Counted from the first letter of the stretch, positions 43,001 to 51,999 are shown. The stretch: DNA of 64,000 nt from Xenopus tropicalis (GCF_000004195.4 NC_030678.2:87828904-87892903), one strand, 5' to 3'. The notes: generated from the sequence alone by a model not told the origin. Numbers and translations are program-made.

Positions 43001-44246
43001 ATATACTGTATAGGGGTTTTTTTCTGCCACTCCCCTTCTAACTATTAAAAATGTCAGTAACATACTATAATATGGGTCAACCTGGAGTGAGCTTTTTAAA
43101 GGTTGAACCCCAAATTTTAACCGCTTCTCTGAATCCTCTTCAAGGGGCCGTTCACCTTTAAGATAACTTTTAGTATGTTCTAGTATGACCACTTCTAATA
43201 AATAAATAAATATATATTGTGTGTGTGTGTGTGTGTGTGTAAAAATGAAGACCAGTTACAAATTGTCTTAGAATATTACTTTCTACGTCATACTAAAAGT
43301 TAATTCAAAGGTGAACAACCCCTTAAAGGGTAACGTGACTTTTGTAAATATGGTTGACTGTACCTTGTACTTGATCCCAACTAAGATATAATTAACCCTT
43401 ACTGGAGGCAATACAATCCTATTGGGTTTAATTACTGTTTAAATATTTTTTTTTTAGTAGACTTAAGTTATGAGATCCAAATTACGGAAAGACCCATACC
43501 TATACACTCTTACTAGGGCTATAACCTGATGCAGACTGGATCCTAGTGATTGAGGGCTTATGAGAGAATGTGCCATTTCTCTCCTCCCTACTCCACCATG
43601 ATTAACATAACCAGGATTTGTAGCCAGGGTGTGCAGTGCCACTCTTTCTTCTTTCCATCACGGCTTCATGCTTATACTAATTCATTATTGTTTAGCCAGC
43701 GCCTAATAATGCCAGGTACAGGTCTGCACATTGTGCAGTTGCCTGATCTTGGTATGTAGAGCTATGAGACATATTTGCACATGTAGTGATTCCCAAATGA
43801 CCTGAAAAAGTCAAGTGGCAGTGTGATCTATTATAGGAAGCGGTTAAATGTGACCCCTTTTTTTTTTTTTCTAAAATTCCCTCGTGTTGCTATTCCTTTA
43901 AATCAATGAACCCTTTTTTAATTTGTTTTTAATTTCATTAATGTTGTAGTGATTTCTTTGTAACCTAAATGCCTTCAGTCTCTGTCACTTTATTTGGCAC
44001 CCTGACCACTGCTTGCCTGAGTGCACTATTATAGAATATGACTGAAAATCCTTATTAAAAATACTAGAATTATTTTTGGAACCTTACTTTGGGTTCTCGC
44101 AATAAAATTTCCCGTTTTGTTTGCAGCAATTGTACCAGATTCAGCAAGTCACCATGCCAGCTGGGCAAGACATCGCACAGCCACTGTTCATCCAGTCCAG
44201 CGGGCAGGCATCTGATGGACAAACTACTCAGGTCACAGGGGACTGA
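30976..44246 (+). CDS. nfyc: NF-YC, CCAAT-binding factor subunit gamma (334 aa, 9 coding exons)
   Basis: Joined CDS: 30976-31077, 31509-31580, 37361-37474, 38254-38349, 39832-40005, 40492-40650, 41127-41234, 42909-42968, 44127-44246 (TGA 44244-44246). NF-YC pairs with NF-YB through an H2A-like histone fold, and the dimer recruits NF-YA to bind CCAAT boxes in the nucleus. Residues about 37-120 form the histone fold: alpha-1 around [15 protein letters not shown] (43-57), a long alpha-2 (about 62-90) containing [17 protein letters not shown], alpha-3 around [17 protein letters not shown], and an alpha-C region to DEL (120-122). Residues about 129-334 are rich in Gln, Thr, Ser and Val, as in the activation domain. 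The start ATG has A at -3 and an in-frame TGA two codons upstream. Length and sequence agree with the family end to end, and no key residue is missing. Confidence 0.97.
31078..31508 (+). other. nfyc: nfyc intron 2 (431 bp)
   Basis: A short AT-rich intron with GT/AG ends. Some of it (about 31190-31440) looks like old dispersed repeat. No gene is seen. Confidence 0.85.
31509..31580 (+). CDS. nfyc: nfyc exon 3 (residues 35-58, histone fold alpha-1)
   Basis: Exactly 24 codons, [16 protein letters not shown] through DEDVK, cover helix alpha-1 of the histone fold. The acceptor is TTCCTACAG and the donor AAG|GTAAAA; both ends are phase 0. Confidence 0.96.
32341..32695. mobile_element. Probable TTAA-flanked MITE
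   Basis: TTAAAAAGGGTCAATATACC opposes GGGAGTATACTGCTCCTTTAA. The interior has an inverted pair CATGTTAGGTCCTTGCGAGG / CCTTGCAAGGACCAAACATG. Confidence 0.55.
33240..33507. repeat. Diverged fold-back MITE
   Basis: Opposed arms GATAATGTAAATTACCAGTGGGAAAA and TGTGATTTACATTATTGCCAGTGGGAAAA around GTTGCCTCGAGG. The layout follows the 11130-11428 family but with heavy divergence. Confidence 0.45.
33773..34125. mobile_element. Fold-back MITE with GGCCATACACG ends
   Basis: GCTTAAGATGGCCATACACGTGG at the left and GTGCATGTATGGCCAGCTTTAG at the right. The central CTTCCTTCTGCC...GAAGGTAGATTTTGATCAGGCGCC / GGCGTCCGATCAAAATC arms pair. Confidence 0.65.
34130..34656. mobile_element. TTAA-flanked MITE, GCGGACCTGTCACC ends
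   Basis: TTAAAGCGGACCTGTCACCTT at the left, GGGTGACAGGTCCACTTTAA at the right; TTAA at 34130-34133 and 34653-34656. The interior includes a perfect palindrome GCCCCACCTCTATGCCTAAG / CTTAGGCATAGAGGCGGGGC-like pair near 34470-34508. Confidence 0.8.
35387..35535. repeat. GATGAAGACACACAGGCC MITE
   Basis: Left end AGGATGAAGACACACAGGCC, right end CTGTCTGTCTTCACCCTTAAA, with GGTTAGT/ACTAACC arms. Related in its ends to the 14341 and 41945 families. Confidence 0.5.
36450..36748. repeat. GGCCATACAC-family copy (diverged)
   Basis: TTGGCAATTGATCTGCCCGTGTACTGGGATCC, GATATCTGGCTGAAAATTGGCC and GATTTATTGATGTGGTCC follow the family order; the end GTGTATGACCACCTTAAA is recognisable. Confidence 0.5.
36996..37345. 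repeat. T2-like MITE, TTAAAGGAGAACTAAAGC family
   Basis: Starts with TTAAAGGAGAACTAAAGCTT. The interior GAACCAGCCCAAGGCAACTA, TTTTGCTGATTCGCTGCTGC and GGCTGATTAGTAATTC matches 21420-21990. The right end is not clear. Confidence 0.5.
37361..37474 (+). CDS. nfyc: nfyc exon 4 (residues 59-96, histone fold alpha-2)
   Basis: 38 codons from [15 protein letters not shown] to NKRRTLQ. They encode the long alpha-2 helix, including ITELTLRAW with the conserved Trp (residue 84), and the basic loop L2. The acceptor is preceded by a good pyrimidine tract (TCTCTTTTAG); the donor is CAG|GTAATA. The exon is symmetric, phase 0 at both ends. Confidence 0.97.
37475..38253 (+). other. nfyc: nfyc intron 4 (779 bp)
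   Basis: GT/AG intron between the alpha-2 and alpha-3 exons. I see no repeat or gene that I can name in it. Confidence 0.8.
38254..38349 (+). CDS. nfyc: nfyc exon 5 (residues 97-128, alpha-3 and alpha-C)
   Basis: 32 codons, [20 protein letters not shown] through KPPKRQ, close the histone fold and add the alpha-C segment that contacts NF-YA in known NF-Y structures. The acceptor is CTTTCTAG and the donor CAG|GTGAGT; phase 0 at both ends. Confidence 0.97.
38591..38681 (+). ncRNA. mir30e: mir-30e microRNA precursor
   Basis: The 5p arm at 38605-38626 begins TGTAAACATCCTTGACTGGA and is identical to vertebrate miR-30e-5p. The 3p arm at 38647-38668 (CTTTCAGTCGGATGTTTACA, then GC) is identical to miR-30e-3p. 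The arms pair across a loop of about 20 nt with an apical TGTG at 38628-38631. A CNNC motif (CCTC, 38685-38688) lies about 17 nt past the 3p arm, where Drosha cofactors bind. The hairpin lies in nfyc intron 5 on the sense strand and is presumably processed from the nfyc transcript, as in mammals. The miR-30 family seed is GTAAACA. Confidence 0.97.
39593..39681 (+). ncRNA. mir30c: mir-30c microRNA precursor (mir-30c-1 type)
   Basis: The 5p arm at 39609-39631 begins TGTAAACATCCTACACTCTC and is identical to vertebrate miR-30c-5p. The 3p arm at 39648-39669 (CTGGGAGAAGGGTGTTTACT, then CC) differs from human miR-30c-1-3p at a few central positions. The outer stem ACCATG/CATGG also matches the human mir-30c-1 stem. 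Apical TGTG is at 39632-39635, and CNNC (CCTC, 39687-39690) lies 18 nt past the 3p arm. It lies in the same intron and strand as mir-30e, so the two are probably co-transcribed. Confidence 0.96.
39832..40005 (+). CDS. nfyc: nfyc exon 6 (residues 129-186, Q-rich)
   Basis: 58 codons from [20 protein letters not shown] to IAQPQQGQ. This begins the glutamine/threonine-rich activation region. The acceptor is TTTTTTACAG. The donor CAG|GTCAGC is weaker than the others because it lacks the usual purine at +3, which may favour alternative splicing here. Phase 0 at both ends. Confidence 0.95.
40006..40491 (+). other. nfyc: nfyc intron 6 (486 bp)
   Basis: GT/AG intron with a weak donor. No gene or clear repeat is seen. 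Confidence 0.8.
40492..40650 (+). CDS. nfyc: nfyc exon 7 (residues 187-239, Q-rich)
   Basis: 53 codons, [20 protein letters not shown] through TGEIQQIP, strongly glutamine-rich. The acceptor is CTCCTTTGCAG and the donor CCG|GTATGT. The first two residues (NA) replace TT of the human protein at this junction. Phase 0 at both ends. Confidence 0.96.
40651..41126 (+). other. nfyc: nfyc intron 7 (476 bp)
   Basis: GT/AG intron. No gene or clear repeat is seen. Confidence 0.8.
41127..41234 (+). CDS. nfyc: nfyc exon 8 (residues 240-275)
   Basis: 36 codons, [20 protein letters not shown] through LTANAQQ, matching the conserved C-terminal activation region of NF-YC. The acceptor is TTCTTCCTAG and the donor CAG|GTACTG. 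Phase 0 at both ends. Confidence 0.96.
41945..42105. repeat. GTGAAGACACATGGAGCTAC MITE
   Basis: Inverted ends AAGGGTGAAGACACATGGAG / TTTGTGTGTCTTAACCCTAA with ACTGATAATTCTCTCTGTGTGTTTTAGC inside. Same family as 14341 and 42548. Confidence 0.65.
42548..42748. repeat. GTGAAGACACACAGAGCTAC MITE
   Basis: Inverted ends AAGGGTGAAGACACACAGAG / TAGCTCTGTGTCTTCACCCT. A second copy in the same intron as 41945. Confidence 0.7.
42909..42968 (+). CDS. nfyc: nfyc exon 9 (residues 276-295)
   Basis: A 60-bp exon coding [20 protein letters not shown]. The acceptor is TTTTTCCTCTCAG and the donor CAG|GTAAGA. Small, symmetric and phase 0, so it could be skipped without changing frame. Confidence 0.95.
43143..43328. 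mobile_element. MITE with GTTCACCTTT ends and TG microsatellite
   Basis: AGGGGCCGTTCACCTTTAAG and CTTTTAGTATG at the left oppose CATACTAAAAGTTAATTC and AAGGTGAACAACCCCTTAAA at the right. A relative at about 45255-46190 was split by hAT-B. Confidence 0.7.
43218..43240. repeat. (TG)n microsatellite
   Basis: About 11 uninterrupted TG units between an AATA-rich run and AAAAATGAAG, inside the MITE at 43143-43328. Confidence 0.9.
43342..43505. repeat. Fragment of the CCCATACCTGTA palindromic repeat
   Basis: GTACCTTGTACTTGATCCCAACTAAGATATAATTAACCC and TACGGAAAGACCCATACCTATA come from one arm of the family at 15968-16292. Confidence 0.65.
44127..44246 (+). CDS. nfyc: nfyc exon 10, coding part (residues 296-334, stop)
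   Basis: 39 codons plus [23 protein letters not shown] through TQVTGD. The C-terminal VTGD and the PAGQD motif match NF-YC. The acceptor is TTTGTTTGCAG. Confidence 0.97.
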   Translation, partial: QLYQIQQVTMPAGQDIAQPLFIQSSGQASDGQTTQVTGD

Positions 44247-45110
44247 GCAGGCAAAGCTTGAGGAAGGAACTGGAAAAGGAACGCAGACACATGTACACAT
44301 ATATACACGTACTCAGACGTGCCGACAAATGCACACACTCGTGTGGTATAGGCTCTACTGGCACTCAAAGGGATAAAGGGAAATTGTTTGCAGTTCATGA
44401 CTAGTGCCAGCCTTCAGGATAGCTGGGGCCCGAATTGGTTCTGTTGTGCATCTTGCCCTGTGAGGGGACCATTCTACGGAGGGGGTTTGTTGTGAATACG
44501 CTGACAAAACAGAAGCACGAGAAACACCTGGATGAGAGATCCCTACAGTGTATTTCCCATGATCACATCCAGTTGCACTAATTATACTTGTGATGCAGAT
44601 TTGGATTTTCCATTTATTTAAAAGCATAGTACCCTTTTAAATGTAATAATAAATGAGGCCATGAACCATGAGTTTCAATGTTAGATGAGCCACAGACAAT
44701 TTGTAGAGAAACACCAGATAACCCGTTTCAGTTGGGATCCGCAGGGCACCCTTCTTTGCAAAGCAACGCTGTCAATTCTTTTTGCCGTTTCCTTTTCCGG
44801 ATGAAGCAGTAACAAAGCATTTCCTGCCGCTCTTGTTCATGATCTGATTAAATGAGCCTTCCTCCCACACCTGCCACTGACAGCGCTGTGTTAGCCGGAA
44901 CGCACGTTCCGCCAGTATAAAGCCTTGCCATTACATTTGGACTGGATACGTATCTATTGAGGAAGTAATGTATGGTGTGTATGGGGGGTGGGGTCAGTTT
45001 TTATTATTAATACTAATTTCTTTGTCTTTTTAATGTATTGCTGTAGTCTGCTTTGTGTACACAGAACAATTCTGCACAGACAGCAATAAACTTTTTAGAT
45101 ACAGGCTGTT
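44247..45110 (+). other. nfyc: nfyc 3'UTR
   Basis: About 860 nt of mostly non-repetitive sequence after the stop codon. An early AATAAA at 44648 could give a short form. The main signal at 45085-45090 is followed by a T-rich and TG-rich stretch, as expected for cleavage near 45105-45115. A further AATAAA lies at 45154-45159. I did not recognise specific microRNA sites. Confidence 0.75.
45085..45090 (+). terminator. nfyc: Probable nfyc polyadenylation signal AATAAA
   Basis: Canonical hexamer in CAGCAATAAACTTTT, with a T-rich downstream element (GTTTTTCTTTTCCCC at about 45109). Alternatives are AATAAA at 44648-44653 and 45154-45159. Confidence 0.65.
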
Positions 45111-45387
45111 TTTCTTTTCCCCTTTGCATTCCACTGGCTGCTCACAGGAAGAAAATAAAATATTCCCAAACATTACATTTGGCTCAGTATTTTACTCCTT
45201 ACAAACAATGGGACACAGGCTAGATGGTGTCACATGGCTTCAAATCAAAAAGGGTTGGTTGATTGTAGAAAACGTTAAAAGGGCCAGTAACTCTACACTG
45301 TAGAGCTGCTGAAATGTAAACTAAAAAAACTACAAATAATAAAACATGAAGACCAATTACAAATTGTCTCAATATAACGCTCTACAT

Positions 45388-46141
45388 CAGTGCTGTCCAA
45401 CTTCTGTGGTACCGAGGGCCAGAATTTTTCCAGCCTCTGTGGTGGAGGGCCGATAATGGAAGCTAGTTTTGACCACTCCCCTTTTTAAAACCACACCCAC
45501 TTAAACCACACCCATGGTATCGCATGACCATAGCCATATTAATGGTAGTAGTACAGCAAAAACCTGCCATACTCTGCCTTCCCTACCCTGCCTGTGTGTG
45601 CCATACTCTGCCTTCCCTACCCTGCCTGTGTGTGCCATACTCTGCCTGCCCTACCCTGCCTGTGTGTGCCATACTCTGCCTGCCCTACCCTGCCTGTGTG
45701 TATGGCACACACAGGCAGCCTACAGTGACACAATGCTGGCACTGCTCCTACAGTCTGCACAATAACTATATATTAAAAAACTTTTTAATTGCAGTACCAC
45801 CACAGTATATGTTCTTTTTATAGTGTGCAGGGTTTATTTGTGGGTTTCAGACACCTGGTCCGAGGTGTGAACAGGGGAACAATGTGGGTGATTACAGCCT
45901 GAGCCTGAGGTGTGAACACTGCAGGGGGTGAACAATGCAGAAACTAAAAGGTGTGAACAACACAGGGGATTATATTTTGAAACAATACAGGGGGTTTACA
46001 GCCTGAATCTGAGGTGTGAACCATGCAGGGGGCCAGTACTGGTACCATTTAAAGCTTACACAAAGGTAAGCCATCAAAGCAGCCAGATAGGTGGGGGGGG
46101 CCACACAGAGGGGGGTCACGGCCGCCAGTTGGACAGCACTG
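45388..46141. mobile_element. hAT-B element, second copy, reverse orientation (754 bp)
   Basis: CAGTGCTGTCCAACT at the left, AGTTGGACAGCACTG at the right, perfect 8-bp duplication CTCTACAT (45380-45387 and 46142-46149). Inner sequences are the reverse complement of 109-1849, including AAACCACACCCA near the left and GGTAAGCCATCAAAGCAGCC near the right. It carries only four minisatellite units. Confidence 0.92.
45567..45702. repeat. Minisatellite, four 34-bp units
   Basis: CCATACTCTGCCT(T/G)CCCTACCCTGCCTGTGTGTG repeated four times at exact 34-bp spacing (45567, 45601, 45635, 45669). It is followed by an inverted partial unit (ATGGCACACACAGGCAGCC). This is the reverse complement of the array at 412-1465. 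Confidence 0.95.
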
Positions 46142-46619
46142 CTCTACATCATACTAAAAGGTTACTCAAAGTGAACAACCCCTTACGGGTTTAATATGCT
46201 GAATAGGAAACTTCCTGTATATGGATGTTTGTATGTATTTTGTGTAGAAACTGCCATACTGAATTCTCCGCCAGGATAAAATGAAAAGCTGTATCATAAA
46301 GTGAAAACCCTGTTTCTTCTGCCACTTGCCCCTGACTGTAGCAGTGGAAAGCTCCTTCTCACTAGAATTTATAAATTGCATCCATGTCATTAGCTGCAGT
46401 ACAAATCCTATTTGTTTCTCAACCCCAAAATTACTAGGCATTGCACACTGAGAATCTGGGTGAATGGTTACAGTGGTTTTCTTATTCTTGATCTCCTTGG
46501 GAGACTGCGGCTGTGTCTAGCTTGAAATAACTTTCTTATGTCTCTGTAGGAAAAAAGTGTAATTTGTGTAGTTGTAGCCAGGTACAAGTAGCTAATGCTA
46601 TTCTAATAATCTGCTATTA

Positions 46620-47060
46620 TCTAAGGTGGGTATACACTATACAAATGGATAGGCTGAATATATGGATACTGGTGATGTGCGGGCCGGCCCTATATCAGCA
46701 GGAGTAGCGGTCTGGTGCAAACCTTGGCACATCATTACCTTACACTGCCGGCTTACGCTTCTGGCTTCCAAATTTATACTCGAGCCCGCTCCACCCTGCC
46801 CCCTTTGCAGTATCATTGGCGGAGCGGGCACAGATCTATAAATTGAGGGGAGAGACTGAGTTAGGTAGGGTTTGGGCTGGAGCCATACAGTGGAGGTGAC
46901 AAGGATTTGCTGCTTCTTTTACCTTCCTAATGTGCCGATGTATGATACACTGCTAGGTACTGTATTTCGGCAGATAAGCTTTTCAAATAGGACAATCCAC
47001 AAACCGATCATGGGATAATATGAAATCGGTACATGTATGGCCAGCCTTAGGCCTTTGTCC
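46620..47060. repeat. Two GGCCATACAC-type ends enclosing unassigned sequence
   Basis: CTAAGGTGGGTATACACTATAC at the left and GTACATGTATGGCCAGCCTTAG at the right resemble family ends. The interior (CACCCTGCCCCCTTTGCAG) is not otherwise recognised. Confidence 0.4.
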
Positions 47061-50035
47061 CTAAGAAACTGGACCATACACAAGCTGATAAAAGCCGCCA
47101 ACTTGGCCCCAGAAGTCAGCAGCTTATCAATGGGTGGGCTCGCTTGACCATTATCTTGCCAAATATCAGATGGAAGAGAGGCCCATTGATGCAGACCTAG
47201 TCCAATGTGTCTGTAGGCACCAATCTATTATTTGATGATTGGCCCCTGATCAGGCCAATTCTGCTTTGGCAACCAAAGTATGGCCAGGTTAACAGTTATA
47301 TAGAATGTGTCTGTCACTGGATAAAGTGGCAAGTCAGAGGAAAACTGATGGTAGCAAACCTCCCCTGGGTAACTAAGTGTGTGCCTCCTTGGGTACTAAA
47401 AGAAATTCTTCTTACTTGCTGTTAACTCCTTTAACGTCAGCCCCAGAGGCAACACAAGTTGCCCAACCCCTCTTTCCAGTCCTTTCCCTCCTCTCATTGA
47501 ATTTCCATCTTTAGTGCTGTTCTTTAAAACAATGTGGAGGAAAAGGAGGCTTCCCTGTTCTGGGGCTATTTTGATTATTGCCTCTAGCTGTGGGAGAATG
47601 GTGTATCTCTGTGCCTTTGCTTAGTTTCGACATAGGGAAAGAATTAATGGTATGTGTATACATTCTGTCTTTTCTAGTAAAACACAAAATCGGCCTTGTC
47701 AGCTGATACGTGAATTCACTGGCCTAGATCATCTTGCTTGTGTTCCAAATGCACACGTACACTTGTTTTACAACCTCATCTTCATTGTCTGTTCCTTCTC
47801 AGGTCTGTAATCAACTATGTGTCTGCTTACAAACAGTGTGATACAAGTCTTTTTTTCTGTTCTACTTGAGTGTGCGGGTTTCCCTGTTTGGCACTGTTTA
47901 TTTAAATGGGGCTTCTAAAAAAAGCTGCTCTCTCATCACACATCCAAGGTTTTTGATAAAGCCGCCCTTCAGTGACAAACTAGAAGTTTCACTGGACCCC
48001 ACAGCAAAATCAAAAAAGGTCCCACTAAACATTGGGAATTAGTTTTTCCCCTAAATTAATAATGCATATTGGTTAATGCCCCACTGGTACCTCTTTGCCA
48101 CCTGGGCCCCCCAATCTGCTCTCTCTCTAGTTACACCCCTGAGGTCTCCTAAACCTATTTGTAAATCTACAAATATGAGGTCATTTACCAGTTTCAATAA
48201 GCTAAAGGCCTTGATCTTTATTTTACTCACAAAAATAAAGTGGAACCAAAGGAAAATATTAAAAGTACTATCTTTAGGATTGGACTCAGGGCTAGTTTCT
48301 GTGAGCCACTTTATTAACTGCAAAATTATTAGTTCCCAAGGCAGAAATTATTTTTTACTATCCACTTATTGACCCCCCAGCCTCCAGGCATAAGAATGTT
48401 TACCCCTCTTTTATAAAGGGTTTCCCCTACAACACTTCCTTCTATAGGAGGCAATCCTACTCATGGCCATGCACTAGATATGGAAACCAGCCTGCCTATA
48501 GGATCTATTGACTAACCCCCTGAATGTGGCATATTGCATAATTTGCCCACTACATAGGTGGAAAGCAAGCCTAGACTGGCAATCTAGCAAATGCCAGGGG
48601 AACACTAAATATGCCATAGACAGTCACTATTTAGTGGGCTTGTGGGGGCTGTCTGGGCCTCTGTGTACTTGAAATACCAGGGTTTATTTTCAATCCCAGA
48701 CCTGCTGGAAAGCAGGTCCAAGGGTTTTAAATATACATTGAAGTTTTTTTTCAGGGGGCAAATTATTTCCTTGTTTGTGTAGGCTTAAGTGCCCTACATT
48801 TGGAATTCAGGCTTGTTTATTGGTTGTTTCATTGGTTCAGTAAACTCACACATTATAAATATATCCCAAAAAGACACAGATATGCAGGTTTCATTTATGT
48901 GTGTTTCTTCCCTGACCTTCCTACCAAATTTTAGAAATTATATAAACAACAATTCACCCATCATAAATGTACAAAGGTCTTTGAATGTGAATCTCTCGCA
49001 ATATTGATATATACAGGCATACACACTGCTATACTGGTATAATGAGTTCAGCAAATAATATACAAAAATAATGAAATACCATATATAAAAAAAATGTAGC
49101 CGATGCTTAGATTTTTGGTTTTCTTCCAGGTGTGTCCACAAGAGGGCGTCCCATAACTAGTCTATCAGTTTCTATTAGTTTTCCTATTTGACATTCAAAA
49201 TGTATTGTTTTAGCTTAATCTGCACAAATGTGTGGCTCAGCAGAACGGATGAAACTAGCAGAACATGTACTCCCAATGAAAGGAACAGGGCTGTAATGTC
49301 AGGTTATTAAAAGGTACATAGGCATCTTCCCAGCGCTGTCCCCATATTCATTAAATGCAATCTTTGTGTCTAAAGTAAAATTGCGGACAGGTCGGCATTG
49401 CTACAGAAGGTTATTTAAGCTTATTCGCTGAGTGTCAGCTCTCTCTCTGGCACAACTGCAGCGTGTGAAAAGCTAAGTGGCTTGCTGGATACAGTCTTTT
49501 ATCTCTTACACAGGGAATTTCCTGTGCCCTTTATATAGCTATGTATTTACAGAGCATTCTGGCTGGTTGGTCAGGCTCAGGGTCCCACACATTACCAGCC
49601 AAGGGTGCTGACTGCACAAGACTATACTCCAGGGGTAATAATGTGGATTAGAGGCGCATTAACTGTAAAACCAATGTTGGCTGAAACACTTTACATATCC
49701 TCCTTAGAATGCCAATTATTCTGCTGCATTTAGAAGAAAAGTAAAATAGGAATTAGAGCTGCCATGTGAATGTCCTGCTGTGGTTCTTAGTGTTCTTTGC
49801 TCCTTATCGGTGGGTTAATGTTAGCAGTGCATGTGAAAAAGCTCTAATAAATGTAAATTTCCGGGGTGCACTGAGTTAGATTTTATAGAATGTGTCCTTT
49901 ATTTGTTCATGTTGCCCCCTGAAATCTACATTAGTATCTCTAGCATCAAAAGCCCCTCAGGATCAGAAATACCCACTGGGATTAGTCATGGGACAAAAAA
50001 ACATTGCTGGTAACTTTAAAGGGCCAGTATACCCC

Positions 50036-50170
50036 AGGGCTGGAACTTAGGGAAGGCAGAAGAAGCACGTACCTAGGGTGCAATGATTTGGGGGCGCCAG
50101 TCATGTACCTCTTTCACTTACCGCTAGTCTGGGCCCTTGCCTAGGGCGCACAGCCAGCTGGCCCAGCGCT
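50036..50170. mobile_element. hAT-like element, CAGGGCTGGAACTTAGG
   Basis: CCCAGGGCTGGAACTTAGGG, CTAGGGTGCAATGATTTGGGGGCGCCAG and TTGCCTAGGGCGCACAG match 20199-20420 with a shorter interior. Confidence 0.5.
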
Positions 50171-51306
50171 GATACCTGTATATCCCCTAGTTCAATTTGA
50201 GCTAAATGCATAGGACTTTTGCCTATTCTTGAATCATGGAAGTCTGTAGGGCTCATTTACATCCACAGACACAGTGGGCAACCTGCAGTTTGTAATGAAG
50301 TGCATGCTTAATTGTGTCAGTTTTGACGCCCTGGACACAGTTGCACTGGACGCAGCACAGTTTAGTTAGACACATTGCAACTGCGTCTGATTCAATGCCC
50401 AGTGTGGACCCACAATGAAATAAATTTTTGGGGAAAATGGTGATTGTGTCTGACATTGCAGTTTTCTCACTACGTTTTGGATAAGAGAATGCATCCGTTT
50501 TTTGTTATTTCTTGAGCTTTTTGAACTGGAATTTAATTCCTCAAGAGTGTGATTATTCTATGTGCATTAAAGATGCTGTTCCCCCTTGAGAGTCCAAATG
50601 AGTTATGGATGTGGAAGGGGAGTTGTAGCAAAGGTGCTACATCCTCAACAGCCTCCAGAAACCCCCTTAATAAAAATAGTAGGTGCTGAGCTATTATGGG
50701 CAAAGGACCAAGACCGTAAACAAGGGATTTCTCTGCCTCTTTCAATTTCCCCTATAGAAATAACCATTATACTGGTGCCTCTGAGAAAATGATCTTTCCT
50801 GAATAGAAAGAATAGAATAAAAAAGCGTATTATTATATACAAAGCACAGGGAGAGGAAGGTAAGAGTTAATTCTGAGCCTTGATTAGCCTCAGGCTAATC
50901 CTAAGCACTTTTCTCCCACCTTGTGACTGTTGGAATGCATGTGTCCTATACTTTATTGATTGTGGCAGTAGTGCCACCTTCACAAAACAGAACTGCAATT
51001 CAGGCACACTCAGATTTAAAGGTACAGTCTAAAGCACAGTGTCTGAAATATGGTTGGCTCCATTGTTTATAGAGAGCATGTTACTTATCAAATACAAAGG
51101 CTGCTGTGAAGCTCACTGGCATACATACAGGCTGGGTTTTAGCTTCTACAGTCAAACCATGACTTTACATTCCCTTCATTTATGTGGAGTTTACCAGATA
51201 AAACACAGATAATGGTCAAGGCCAGCTACAGGGCTGCACTAGTTGCATGGAATTTAAGTGCAATCAGTGAAACCCAGAATCATGTAGTTGAGCTACTTCT
51301 AATAGC

Positions 51307-51540
51307 GTTAGGCTAATGTCACATGGAGCATATTCTCGGCAAGCTGAAAAATCCTCCTACCTGTGCCTGCACCCAAAAGCACTGAACAGGCACATGTAGC
51401 CAAAAAATGTGAGACTTTGCATTCTGAGAAGATATTGGCTACATGTGCCTGCTTTTGAATGCAAGTAGGAGGTTTTCACAGTAGCGGCGCATATTCTCTG
51501 CGTTTTTCATCTTACCGAGAATATGCTCTATATAACATTA
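51307..51540. repeat. Fold-back MITE, GGCTAATGTCA family
   Basis: TTAGGCTAATGTCACATGGAG at the left and ATAACATTAG at the right, with opposed GCTACATGTGCCTGC / GCAGGCACATGTAGC-type arms and CTCCTACCTGTGCCTGCAC. Smaller, older relative of 56566-56900. Confidence 0.65.
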
Positions 51541-51659
51541 GTTTTGGAAGTGTCTCTGAGTTTCCAAATGATCCAATTAACATCCTTTAATGGTGGGAAA
51601 AACAAGATGTTGAAATAGACAAAACATTGACACTTTAATAGCAATTCTGCCTTGCAGCG

Positions 51660-51925
51660 CTGGGGTCCTGAGTTCCATCCCAGCCAGTGTACTATCTGCA
51701 AGGATTTTGTATGATATCCCAGTGTCTGTGTGGGTTTCCTCTAGGTACTCTGGATTCCTCCCATGCTCCATATATATACAGAAAGGTTAACTGACTTCTG
51801 ACTAAAATGTCCATAGTGTGTGTGAATGTGATCCTTAGATTGTAATCTCCTCTGGGGCAGGGACTAATGGATAATCTCTGTAAGTGCTGAGGAAATGTGT
51901 CGGCACTATATAAGTAAAAGAAAAT
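51660..51925 (+). mobile_element. tRNA-derived SINE with conserved core
   Basis: GAGTTCCATCCCAGCC near the start resembles a pol III B box (GGTTCGAATCC type). A core follows (TCTGTGTGGGTTTCCTCTAG, TCCTCCCATGCTCCA) of a kind widespread in fish and amphibian SINEs, then a LINE-like tail (GGGGCAGGGACTAATGG, GGCACTATATAAGTAAAAG). Which SINE family it belongs to is not certain. Confidence 0.65.
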
Positions 51926-51999
51926 AAATAAATAATATTCTATCATAAAAATGTACTTGCTAAAGGCAGGAAACAATTGCGCTCTCTACACTTGCAGAG

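Larger units (their letters stand above)
42969..44126 (+). other. nfyc: nfyc intron 9 (1.2 kb)
   Basis: GT/AG intron holding a MITE (43143-43328) with a TG microsatellite and a fragment of a common palindromic repeat (43342-43505). No gene is seen. Confidence 0.8.
3171..45110 (+). other. nfyc: nfyc transcription unit (nuclear transcription factor Y subunit gamma)
   Basis: Ten exons are supported: 3171-3344 (5' end approximate), 30967-31077, 31509-31580, 37361-37474, 38254-38349, 39832-40005, 40492-40650, 41127-41234, 42909-42968 and 44127-about 45110. All introns start GT and end AG. The product matches vertebrate NF-YC along its whole length, and human NF-YC is 335 aa against 334 here. Intron 1 is very long (27.6 kb); the other introns are 0.4-5.8 kb. 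Intron 5 hosts mir-30e and mir-30c. The transcription start is inferred from promoter motifs, and the 3' end from an AATAAA at 45085, so both ends are approximate. I see no other gene in the window. Confidence 0.95.
45255..46190. mobile_element. Older MITE interrupted by hAT-B
   Basis: Outside the hAT, AAACATGAAGACCAATTACAAATTGTCTCA (to 45387) continues as CATACTAAAAGGTTACTCAAAGTGAACAACCCCTTA (from 46150). Joined, this matches the right half of the MITE at 43143-43328. Confidence 0.65.

Noticed and set aside
44355..44627. 90-codon minus-strand frame inside the nfyc 3'UTR
   Set aside because: Antisense to a well-supported untranslated exon with no independent evidence.
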